Part shown: positions 7,854 to 14,473 of the stretch, one piece after another
Layout of the letters: each line of letters starts with the position of its first letter
Position numbering within the stretch: the first letter of the stretch is position 1
NCBI GenBank assembly: GCA_030624945.1
Contig: JAUXJB010000006.1
Span: forward strand, 1 to 16,880
Length of the DNA stretch: 16,880 nucleotides
Reading direction: 5' to 3'
Source: Deltaproteobacteria bacterium
GTDB taxonomy: Bacteria; Myxococcota_A; UBA9160; SZUA-336
Notes under the pieces: model-generated
Seen by the model: the letters and a program-made list of their open reading frames with translations, nothing else
Database searches by the model: none
Told to the model about the DNA's origin: nothing
Made by a program: the position numbers and the translations under genes

Positions 7854-8678
7854 ATGGAAGAAATAGCGGGACTGGCAAGGACCGACACGTTCGAGAGCTC
7901 GACCTCGACGCTCGAGCAGGCGGGTCTGGATCGCGACGCCTTTCTGAAGATCTTCCTGACGCAGCTCCAGTACCAGGATCCCCTGAATCCTCAGGACTCC
8001 GCGCAGCTCAGCGCACAGCTCGCGACCTTCAGCGAGCTGGAGCAGTCGGTCATCCAGGTGGGACAGCTGCGCGAGATCAACGAACACCTCGAGGAGCTGA
8101 TCGAGGCATCCACCAGGGCCCAAGCTCCGACCACGCTGGATCCCGTCTCGCTGATCGGCAAGCGGATCGAGGTGAAGGTGGACGAGATCTTCGTACCGGG
8201 ATTGGGGGAATCGATCGAGCTCGGTTTCGATCTCGAGCAGTCCGAACTGGAGTTCCTGAACTTTCTGGCGCTAGACGCGTCGGGTGCGCCTCTCGGGCTC
8301 GGGAGCGTCAGCGCGCAAGCTGGCAACCCGCCTTCGTCGACGTTCGCACCGGGGCACTACGCGCTGGTGTTCCAAAACGGCGCTCCGCAGCTGCGGGCAC
8401 CCGGCCAGGATCCGATCGACCTCGCCTTCCTGCCACTGACCGACCTGCCCAACGGCGAGCTGGGTGTGGACCTCGATCCGAACGCCGAGCAGCCGGTGTT
8501 TCTCCCGGGCTCCACCTATGGCTTCGAGGTCGAGGGGAGCCGCAGCAACGAACAACGCACGACGCTCGACACGACCACCTCGGGAACGGTGACCGGTGTG
8601 CGCATCGTAAACGGATTTCCGGTCCTCATCGTCGGGGGCCAGGAAATTGATCCATCCAAGATCGTTCAGATTCAGTAA
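7854..8678 (+). CDS. flgD: Hook-capping (hook assembly) protein FlgD
   Basis: A 274-residue protein, longer than the roughly 230-residue enterobacterial FlgD. FlgD is exported and forms the cap under which FlgE polymerises; it is absent from the finished hook. The N-terminal signature is clear: DRDAFLKIFLTQLQYQDPLN (27-46) followed by QLSAQLATFSELEQ (51-64), matching 'FL.Ll.aQLq.QDPl.P.d..ef.aQLaqfs.lEq'. The C-terminal half is beta-rich, with an Ig/Tudor-type region. It ends in SGTVTGVRIVNGFPVLIVGG (243-262) and DPSKIVQI, the FlgD C-terminal pattern. The ATG has GGGAAGGAAG (7840-7849) just upstream. The extra length lies in the middle (about 130-235). Confidence 0.95.
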   Translation: MEEIAGLARTDTFESSTSTLEQAGLDRDAFLKIFLTQLQYQDPLNPQDSAQLSAQLATFSELEQSVIQVGQLREINEHLEELIEASTRAQAPTTLDPVSLIGKRIEVKVDEIFVPGLGESIELGFDLEQSELEFLNFLALDASGAPLGLGSVSAQAGNPPSSTFAPGHYALVFQNGAPQLRAPGQDPIDLAFLPLTDLPNGELGVDLDPNAEQPVFLPGSTYGFEVEGSRSNEQRTTLDTTTSGTVTGVRIVNGFPVLIVGGQEIDPSKIVQIQ

Positions 8679-8692
8679 AGGAGAATGTTGAA
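8676..8692 (+). promoter_or_regulatory. Strong ribosome binding site for flgE
   Basis: AAGGAG at 8678-8683 lies 9 bases before the flgE ATG, starting inside the flgD stop codon. The stretch 8676-8720 is visibly richer in A and T than the surrounding genes, which should leave the start region open. This fits the need for many more copies of hook protein than of its neighbours. An ATG at 8685 is out of frame and is not the start. Confidence 0.6.
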
Positions 8693-10105
8693 ATGGGAGT
8701 TCTGACGAGTCTTTTTGCGGGTGTGTCGGGGATGAATGCTGCGGGGCAGCAGATCTCCGTCATTGGTGACAACATTGCGAACGTCAACACGCCGGGATTC
8801 AAGGCGTCCCGGGCCGAATTCCAGGACGTCCTGGCCGGCAGCCTCGGCGGCCAGGGGAGCGCCAGCCAGATCGGCGCCGGCGCCCGCATCTCCGGTGTGA
8901 ACCAGGACTTCACCCAGGGTTCGCTCGAGTCGACCGGGGTGACGACGGACCTCGCCATCGACGGCGGCGGATTCTTCCTGGTCCAGGACAGCACGGGCGT
9001 CTTCTACACACGCGCCGGGATATTCCGACTCGATGACCAGCAGAACCTGGTCAACGGGCAAGGCCAGGCGGTGCTCGGATTCGGAGTCTCGCCGGCCGGG
9101 ATTCCCAGTGGCGGGCTCGCAGCGATCCAGCTCTCCAACGCGGCGTCGGTGCCATCGCCCACGTCCCTGGTCGATGTCAACGTCAACATCGATCCGAACG
9201 ACACGGCGATCCCGGCGGGAAACCCGTTCGACCACCTCGATCCGGTCAACACCGCCAACTTCCAGACCGGGATCCGCACGTTCGACTCGCTGGGCAACCC
9301 GCGGAACGTCACGATCCACCTCCGCAAGAACGATGCGGCCGCCAACAGCTGGTTCTGGTACGCGGGGGCGAATCGCAGCGACCTGGACATGGCGGCCTAC
9401 GGGGGAGCCTTCGCTCAGGGTCCCGCCAATGCACAGAGCCAGTTCATCGCCATCCAGAGCGGAACGCTCACCTTCGACGCCACGGGTGTTCTCAGCCTCG
9501 AGACCACCGCGGCTCTCTCGATCCAGTACGACCACGACGGGGATGGGGCGCTGGACGGAGCGGCCGAGCCGACCCCACAGCTCTGGCGCTGGGCGGATGG
9601 GGCCAACTCCGAGACGATGGCCTTCGACTTCGGCACCTCGCTCGCCGAGGGAGGAACGGGAGCGGATCAAACGACCCAGTTCGGTGGCTCCTCGGCCGCG
9701 GGCGTGAACAACTTCGTTCGCTTCATGGACCAGAACGGCTTCTCCGCCGGCTCGCTCCAGGGCGTTTCGATCGACGAAGATGGCTTCGTGACCGGCTCGT
9801 TCTCCAATGGGCAGGTAACCCGGCTCGCTCAGGTCGCACTGGCGACCTTCCCGAGCGTGGGGGGCCTGGATCGCATAGGCCGGAACAACTACACGGAGAC
9901 ATCCCAATCGGGAAACGTGATCATCGGCTCGCCGAACCAGGCCGCACTCGGCGCGATCCGATCCGGGTTCCTCGAGCAGTCGAATACCGACCTCGCGGAC
10001 CAGTTCGTCAAGATGATCATCGCACAACGCGCTTTCCAGGCGAACGCGCGGACCATCAGTACCTCGAGCGACCTGTTGGCACAGCTCGTGACACTCGGTC
10101 AGTAG
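8693..10105 (+). CDS. flgE: Flagellar hook protein FlgE
   Basis: A 470-residue hook subunit, longer than the roughly 400-residue enterobacterial form. The N-terminal D0 helix and motif are canonical: LFAGVSGMNAAGQQISVIGD (7-26) and NIANVNTPGFKASRAEF (27-43). Next come LAIDGGGFFLV (88-98) and YTRAG, shared by all hook and distal rod proteins. The middle (about 150-350) forms the variable outer domains and contains FDSLGNPRNVTIHLRK and an Asp-rich loop DHDGDGALD at 280-288. The region 359-380 (SIDEDGFVTGSFSNGQ) and the C-terminal helix with NTDLADQFVKMIIAQRAFQA (431-450) are typical of FlgE. The protein is exported without a cleaved signal and polymerises under the FlgD cap. It could in principle be FlgG or FlgF, but its length and position after flgD favour FlgE. 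Confidence 0.95.
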   Translation: MGVLTSLFAGVSGMNAAGQQISVIGDNIANVNTPGFKASRAEFQDVLAGSLGGQGSASQIGAGARISGVNQDFTQGSLESTGVTTDLAIDGGGFFLVQDSTGVFYTRAGIFRLDDQQNLVNGQGQAVLGFGVSPAGIPSGGLAAIQLSNAASVPSPTSLVDVNVNIDPNDTAIPAGNPFDHLDPVNTANFQTGIRTFDSLGNPRNVTIHLRKNDAAANSWFWYAGANRSDLDMAAYGGAFAQGPANAQSQFIAIQSGTLTFDATGVLSLETTAALSIQYDHDGDGALDGAAEPTPQLWRWADGANSETMAFDFGTSLAEGGTGADQTTQFGGSSAAGVNNFVRFMDQNGFSAGSLQGVSIDEDGFVTGSFSNGQVTRLAQVALATFPSVGGLDRIGRNNYTETSQSGNVIIGSPNQAALGAIRSGFLEQSNTDLADQFVKMIIAQRAFQANARTISTSSDLLAQLVTLGQ

Positions 10106-10125
10106 TGAGGTTGAAGGGGTAAAGC

Positions 10126-10743
10126 ATGGCGGAAGAGGAAGCGAAGCCTGAGGCGGAGGACCTCGAACCGGACGAGTTTCCCACGAGAAAGCGGCGCGTC
10201 GTTCTTGGCGCGATTGGCGCAGCGGTCATCGCCGTCGGCGCCGCTGGATACCTGATACTGGCGCGCGGCTCGGACGAAGGCCGAGAGGGCGAGCTCAGAG
10301 CGTCCCGGGAGACCTCGCGAGAGGCGAGCGTGCCGGCGACCGCGGTGGATGGGATCGACTACGAAGAGGAGCTCGGTGTCATCTTGCCGCTGGCGTTGGT
10401 CTCTGCGGAGGGCGGAGCAGGGGAACACGGCGATCGCCACATCGGCAAGATCGTCCCGCTCGACGACTTCGTGGTGAACATCAGCGACCGTGAGCGGGAC
10501 CGCTACCTCAAGCTGAAAGCCGAACTCGAGCTCTCGAATCCGGAGCTCACCGACGAGCTCGATCAGCGGATGCCGCAGATTCGCGATCTCATCATCGGCT
10601 TGCTCGGGAACAAGTCCTTCGAGGAGGTGCGGACAATCGAGGGGAAGAACTTCCTGCGGGAAGAGATCCTTCTGCGAATCAACTCGCTTCTCGTATCCGG
10701 GAAAGTGAAGCGAGTGTTCTTCACGGAGTTCGTCGTTCAGTGA
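10126..10743 (+). CDS. fliL: Flagellar basal-body associated protein FliL
   Basis: A 205-residue single-pass inner-membrane protein that surrounds and supports the stator complexes. The short cytoplasmic N-terminus (1-23) is acidic, then a membrane segment covers about 24-46. A variable periplasmic linker follows, and the conserved domain (about 107-205) begins with KIVPLDDFVVNISD and ends with LLRINSLLVSGKVKRVFFTEFVVQ, the FliL C-terminal signature. The domain resembles stomatin/SPFH ring-forming proteins. The ATG follows AAGGGG (10114-10119) in a 20-base gap after flgE, the widest gap in the window. The stop overlaps fliM by 4 bases. No motA, motB or flbD lies beside it, unlike in many related clusters. 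Confidence 0.93.
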   Translation: MAEEEAKPEAEDLEPDEFPTRKRRVVLGAIGAAVIAVGAAGYLILARGSDEGREGELRASRETSREASVPATAVDGIDYEEELGVILPLALVSAEGGAGEHGDRHIGKIVPLDDFVVNISDRERDRYLKLKAELELSNPELTDELDQRMPQIRDLIIGLLGNKSFEEVRTIEGKNFLREEILLRINSLLVSGKVKRVFFTEFVVQ

Positions 10744-11900
10744 CCGAACAGATCCTCGAGCAGCACGAGATCGATCAGCTTCTACAAGCTGTTCGAGCCG
10801 GCAAGATCCCGACTTCGAGGGATTCGCTCGTTCCGCTCCTCAATGCGGAATCGATGGATTTCTCGAATCCGAGCTGGAGCCAGGATCGTATCATCCGCCG
10901 TCGCCTTCCCGTACTCGATCTCATATTCGACCGGCTCGGGCCTTTGATACAGATCACGCTCACCAAGAGCCTCCGCTTCCCAATCCGCGCCGAATCCTTC
11001 GCGATGGAGCTCCAGAAGTTCGGGGATTTTCGGACGCAGTTCGAGACGCAACCCTGCATGTTCGAGGTCATGCGCCTGGACCCTCTTCGGGGGTACTCCA
11101 TCATGGTGTTCCCCCCGAACATCCTCTACGCGCTGATCGATGCCCTGATGGGAGGCCTCGGGGTGGGCGAGTTGCCCACAGACCGCGAGGTCTCCGACAT
11201 CGAGGCGAGCTTGCTCGAGAAGCCCCACATCGAGACCTTGCGAGACTTCGAGAACGCCTGGAGGCCGTGGTTTCCGCTACGCGTGGAGCACGTTCGATCC
11301 GACCGCAATGTGCGGGTCTTCAGCACGATCGGAGACGACGAAGTTTGCCATATCGGAAAGATCGTCATCGCTGGCGACGTGCTTCCATCCTCACCTATCT
11401 ACTTCGTTCTCCCCTATGCGAGCCTGGAGCCGCTTCTCGAGGCGACGTCTGGACGCGCGGGAGAAGAGAACGACCCCAACTGGCGCGTCAACCTGGAGAA
11501 CAACGTCCAGGACTCAGAGGCCGAGTTGTCCGCTCGGATCGGGAGCACCTGGCTCCCTACGTCGAAGGTGCATTCCATCGCGGAGGGAGATGTCTTCGAG
11601 TTGGATCGGCGAATCGACGAAGACATCGACTTGCTCGTGGAAGGAGAGCCCATCTACAAGGGTCGGATCGGCCACAGCCATGCCAACTACGCCGTGCGAG
11701 TGACCACGCGCCGCGTGATCAAGCGTGACTTTGTCGATCGTACCTCGGGCCAAACACTGGTTCGCAAGGGCTTGATCACGAGTGAGCAGCTCTCCGTCGC
11801 CCAGCTCGACGAGCGCATCAATCGTAGACTCTTGCTCGATTCACTTGAGAGCCGCGGCTGGGTGGAGCGCCGCGTTCTCGAAGCCGCTCTTCAAAGCTGA
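10740..11900 (+). CDS. fliM: Flagellar motor switch protein FliM with C-terminal extension
   Basis: A 386-residue C-ring protein; the family is usually about 320-350 residues. The N-terminal LEQHEIDQLLQAV (6-18) is the CheY-P binding peptide (EIDxLL). The CheC-like middle domain (about 45-240) includes MRLDPLRGYSIMVFPPNILY (111-130), the FliG-contact loop GGLG (138-141) and REVSDIE (149-155). The SpoA domain, which pairs with FliN, spans about 260-325. After it comes an unusual tail (about 336-386) with LVRKGLITSEQLSVAQL and ESRGWVERRVLEAAL, resembling the tandem helix pairs of MshEN/T2SSE N-terminal domains. The GTG start overlaps the fliL stop by 4 bases; a weak GGAG lies 11 bases upstream, so coupling to fliL is likely. 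Confidence 0.94.
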   Translation: MTEQILEQHEIDQLLQAVRAGKIPTSRDSLVPLLNAESMDFSNPSWSQDRIIRRRLPVLDLIFDRLGPLIQITLTKSLRFPIRAESFAMELQKFGDFRTQFETQPCMFEVMRLDPLRGYSIMVFPPNILYALIDALMGGLGVGELPTDREVSDIEASLLEKPHIETLRDFENAWRPWFPLRVEHVRSDRNVRVFSTIGDDEVCHIGKIVIAGDVLPSSPIYFVLPYASLEPLLEATSGRAGEENDPNWRVNLENNVQDSEAELSARIGSTWLPTSKVHSIAEGDVFELDRRIDEDIDLLVEGEPIYKGRIGHSHANYAVRVTTRRVIKRDFVDRTSGQTLVRKGLITSEQLSVAQLDERINRRLLLDSLESRGWVERRVLEAALQS

Positions 11901-11911
11901 GGGAGGATGCT

Positions 11912-12205
11912 GTGCCCGAAGGAACCAAGACCGAAGCGAGAGGAGATGACGGATTCGAGTTGCTTCTCGATGTTCCGCTTCAGGTGTCCGTCCAGCTCGG
12001 ACGGACGCGGATGCGCATCCAGGAGCTGCTCGAGCTCTGTCAGGGCTCCGTAGTCGACCTCGACCGCTTGGCGGGCGAGCCCGTCGATATCCTGGTGAAC
12101 GGTCATCCCGTCGCTCTCGGAGAGATCGTGGTTGTAAACGAGCGTTACGCCGTGCGCATCGTATCCGTGAACAATCCCACGGAGCGCCTCGAGTCCTTGC
12201 GATGA
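11912..12205 (+). CDS. fliN: Flagellar motor switch protein FliN
   Basis: A 97-residue C-ring protein, short but within the range for FliN. FliN forms the base of the C-ring with FliM and docks FliH. Nearly the whole protein is the SpoA domain: LLLDVPLQVSVQLGRTRMRI (17-36), LLELCQGSVVDLDRLAGEPVDI (39-60) and ILVNGHPVALGEIVVVNERYAVRI (60-83) match the FliN signature. There is no CheC-like N-terminal domain, so it is FliN and not FliY. The start is GTG, with GGGAGG at 11901-11906 five bases upstream; the ATG at 11907 is in another frame. It ends in an ATGA overlap with fliO. Confidence 0.96.
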   Translation: MPEGTKTEARGDDGFELLLDVPLQVSVQLGRTRMRIQELLELCQGSVVDLDRLAGEPVDILVNGHPVALGEIVVVNERYAVRIVSVNNPTERLESLR

Positions 12206-12678
12206 GGCCACTCGGAGCCGCCGTGATGGCGCTTGTAGCGGCCGCATCGGTGGCCACATTCGCCCGAGCTGCCGAAGAAGGCAGTGGCGCCAATCCGCTC
12301 GCCGCGATCGAGTCTTTCCCAACCCCCATGGCAGCTCCGGTGACGCGGATTGCCCTGATCTTGGCGGGAATCAGTGCGGTCAGCGGGGGCCTGGCTCTCT
12401 GGTCGCGACACAAGCGCCGCGCCATAGCCGGATCAGATGCCAACATTCGAATACTGGCAAACCGCAGCCTCACCAGTCGCCACCAGGTCGTCTTGCTGGA
12501 TGTGGGCGGTCATCGGCTCCTGGTCGGAACCGGTGCCGATGCCGTTACCATGCTGGTGGATCTTACCGAGAACGAGCTCTTCTCCCACACTTTGGATCGA
12601 CAGATCCCGGAGGCCAAGGCTCAGGCAGGCACGGATTTCCTGCATTCGATAGGGAAGTTCGAGGGACTCGATGGCTAA
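12202..12678 (+). CDS. fliO: Flagellar biosynthesis protein FliO
   Basis: A 158-residue membrane protein that helps assemble the FliP-FliR core of the export gate. It has an N-terminal signal-like segment (about 4-24, ending FARAAEE), a membrane helix at about 47-67 (RIALILAGISAVSGGLALW), then basic residues and a cytoplasmic domain. That domain carries IRILANRSLTSRHQVVLLDV (82-101) and GGHRLLVGTGADAVTMLVDL (102-121), the FliO pattern 'v.sL.prq.i.vveV.gr.lLlGvt...i.lL'. Sequence conservation in FliO is modest, but its place between fliN and fliP is decisive. The ATG overlaps fliN by 4 bases without a strong ribosome site. The end overlaps fliP by 8 bases. Confidence 0.92.
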   Translation: MRPLGAAVMALVAAASVATFARAAEEGSGANPLAAIESFPTPMAAPVTRIALILAGISAVSGGLALWSRHKRRAIAGSDANIRILANRSLTSRHQVVLLDVGGHRLLVGTGADAVTMLVDLTENELFSHTLDRQIPEAKAQAGTDFLHSIGKFEGLDG

Positions 12679-13444
12679 GAGCCGTCGCTGGATTGCGCTC
12701 GCGTCATTCGGCATCTGCGCCCTCTTGCTGGGGAGCGCATCGGTCGCGTACGCGCAAGAGGGCGGGATCCTCAGCGACGCCCTTGCGGATCTAGAAGCCC
12801 TCACCTCCAACCCCGAGAAGCTCACACCCGCTTTTCGACTTGCCATCCTCATGACACTGCTCTCCCTGGCACCGGCGATGGTGATGATGGTGACCTGCTT
12901 CGTCCGCATCGTGATCGTGTTGACGCTTCTGCGGCAGGCGATCGGCGTCGCGACCGTGCCTCCTACGCAGGTCCTGGTCGCTCTCTCACTCTTTCTCACG
13001 ATATTTGTCATGCAGGATACCTTCACTACCGCCTATAGCTCGGGTGTTGGTCCCTTCCTGCGCGGAGAACTCGACGATACGGTCGCCTTCGAGGCTTCGG
13101 TCGCGCCCTTTCGCGAGTACATGTTGCGCCAGACCCGGGACGAAGACCTTCTTCTCTTCGAGGAGATCTCGAACACCCCTCTGCCAGATGACCCTGCGCA
13201 ACTCAGTCTCGCCACGCTCACTCCCGCGTACATGCTGAGCGAGCTGAGGACAGGATTCATGATCGGCTTCATGCTTTTTCTTCCCTTTCTGGTCGTCGAC
13301 ATGGTGGTCGCATCCACCCTGTTATCCATGGGGATGATCGTAGTCCCCCCCATCATGATCTCCCTTCCGCTCAAGCTCATGATCTTCGTACTCGTAGACG
13401 GATGGAATCTTGTGGTGGGTGCCCTGGTTAGAGGCTTGGTATGA
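12671..13444 (+). CDS. fliP: Flagellar export gate protein FliP
   Basis: A 257-residue membrane protein, five copies of which form the export pore with FliQ and FliR. A signal peptide is visible (about 1-28, ending SVAYAQ). Two conserved blocks identify it: CFVRIVIVLTLLRQAIG (76-92) followed by VPPTQVLVALSLFLT (96-110), and ELRTGFMIGFMLFLPFLVVD (191-210) with PLKLMIFVLVDGWNLVVG (233-250). The acidic periplasmic segment lies between them. The 'GMMMVPP' block that seals the closed pore is here GMIVVPP (221-227), with one Met in place of three. The ATG overlaps fliO by 8 bases and has GAGGGA at 12661-12666 upstream. It overlaps fliQ by 4 bases. Confidence 0.97.
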   Translation: MAKSRRWIALASFGICALLLGSASVAYAQEGGILSDALADLEALTSNPEKLTPAFRLAILMTLLSLAPAMVMMVTCFVRIVIVLTLLRQAIGVATVPPTQVLVALSLFLTIFVMQDTFTTAYSSGVGPFLRGELDDTVAFEASVAPFREYMLRQTRDEDLLLFEEISNTPLPDDPAQLSLATLTPAYMLSELRTGFMIGFMLFLPFLVVDMVVASTLLSMGMIVVPPIMISLPLKLMIFVLVDGWNLVVGALVRGLV

Positions 13445-13716
13445 ACATCGACATGGTCATCGACATCTATCGCGAGATGCTCCGAACAGCGGCCATGGTG
13501 GCGGCTCCGATTCTCGGGACGGCCATGCTCGTCGGGCTGGGGGTCTCTCTCCTTCAGACGCTCACCAGCATCAACGAACAGACACTCACATTCGTCCCGA
13601 AGATCGCAAGCATCGCGCTTGTCGTCGGACTCACATTGCCATGGATGCTGATGCAGCTCATGAAGTTCCTGACGCTCATCCTGACCCACGCTCCAGGACT
13701 GGTGTTCGCATTCTAG
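13441..13716 (+). CDS. fliQ: Flagellar export gate protein FliQ
   Basis: A 91-residue protein with two hydrophobic hairpin helices (about 15-38 and 53-84), matching the usual 86-90 residue length. Four copies pack around the FliP5-FliR1 cone of the export gate. The linker between the helices, SLLQTLTSINEQTLTFVPKI (36-55), is the FliQ/SpaQ signature 'SllQa.TqinE.TL.fvPKi'. The ATG overlaps the fliP stop by 4 bases, with AGAGG at 13430-13434 six bases upstream. It is followed by a 10-base gap before fliR. Confidence 0.97.
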   Translation: MNIDMVIDIYREMLRTAAMVAAPILGTAMLVGLGVSLLQTLTSINEQTLTFVPKIASIALVVGLTLPWMLMQLMKFLTLILTHAPGLVFAF

Positions 13717-13726
13717 GACTAGCGGA

Positions 13727-14470
13727 GTGATCGTCTTATTCGCGCTCGTGATGGCTCGCGTTTTCGGCCTCTTCTTGGGCGCCCCCATCTTTTCCACCCA
13801 GCGAGTGATGCCGAGGCGCATTCGAATGATGCTCGCCGCTCTGATTGCACCCGCGCTCATGCCGGCTGCGATGTCCGATCAGCTTCCACAAGATGGTTTC
13901 GCGGTGACAGTGGCAATAGCCGGAGAACTGGCCATCGGCTTCGCGATCGGGCTGCTGACACGCTTCGTCTTCGCCGCCTTCCAGATCGCGGGAACGATCA
14001 TGGGCTACCAGATGGGCCTGGCGATGGCCAATGTCATCGATCCCGAGTCGAACCGGCAAGTCGGCGTGCTCGGAACACTACATGTGACCATGATCGCGGT
14101 GATGTTTCTACTCGTGGACGGTCACCACATGTTGATCCGAGGCCTAGCTACGAGCTTCGAGGCGTTCCCCGTCGGGGGCGTGCTGCAGACGGGAGTGCTG
14201 GCACAAGCGGTGTTCGCTTCGGGAGGGAGCATGTGGGAGGCAGGAGCCCGCATCGCCGCACCCGTTACCGGAATCATGCTCCTGATCAACGGCATGCTCG
14301 GGCTGATCAATCGAGTAATGCCTCAGATGTCCATCTTCAACATCGGGTTCCCGCTCAGCGCGTTTGCAGGATACATGGCGGTCCTACTTACCATCCCCGA
14401 GTCCGCCTCGTTCTTCGTGAGAGCGTACGCTCGAGTCGAGCTCGATATCGCCCGACTCGTCGGAGGCTAG
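13727..14470 (+). CDS. fliR: Flagellar export gate protein FliR
   Basis: A 247-residue multi-membrane protein, present once per gate, that closes the FliP5 spiral and contacts FlhB. ARVFGLFLGAPIF (10-22) followed by RRIRMMLAALIAPAL is the N-terminal signature. The conserved MGYQMGLAMANVIDPESNRQ (about 92-111) and the C-terminal QMSIFNIGFPL (about 201-211) are also FliR hallmarks. The start is GTG, 8 bases after AGGA (13715-13718). The frame is closed by a TGA at 13682 and has no other usual start after it, so the N-terminus is about ten residues shorter than in enterobacterial FliR. A three-base gap separates it from flhB. Confidence 0.95.
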   Translation: MIVLFALVMARVFGLFLGAPIFSTQRVMPRRIRMMLAALIAPALMPAAMSDQLPQDGFAVTVAIAGELAIGFAIGLLTRFVFAAFQIAGTIMGYQMGLAMANVIDPESNRQVGVLGTLHVTMIAVMFLLVDGHHMLIRGLATSFEAFPVGGVLQTGVLAQAVFASGGSMWEAGARIAAPVTGIMLLINGMLGLINRVMPQMSIFNIGFPLSAFAGYMAVLLTIPESASFFVRAYARVELDIARLVGG

Positions 14471-14473
14471 GCC

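Noticed and set aside
8672..10027. A 451-residue open frame on the minus strand opposite flgE.
   Set aside because: It lies fully antisense to a clear FlgE, has low-complexity Arg/Gly/Val-rich translation and no recognised domain. Long antisense frames are expected in GC-rich genes with strong third-position bias; similar ones lie opposite fliF, fliG and fliK.
10106..10125. Possible terminator or promoter in the widest gap, between flgE and fliL.
   Set aside because: Twenty bases are too few for a hairpin terminator plus a ribosome site, and only an AAGGGG ribosome site is visible.
12628..12643. Sigma-54-like promoter, GGCAC...TGC, near the end of fliO.
   Set aside because: The spacing between the GG and GC elements is 12 bases, whereas sigma-54 promoters need 10, and it lies inside coding sequence with fliP starting immediately after.
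14198..14212. TGGCAC element in fliR resembling a sigma-54 -24 box.
   Set aside because: At the correct distance the -12 dinucleotide is GT, not GC, and the site is internal to fliR with no gene start close downstream.
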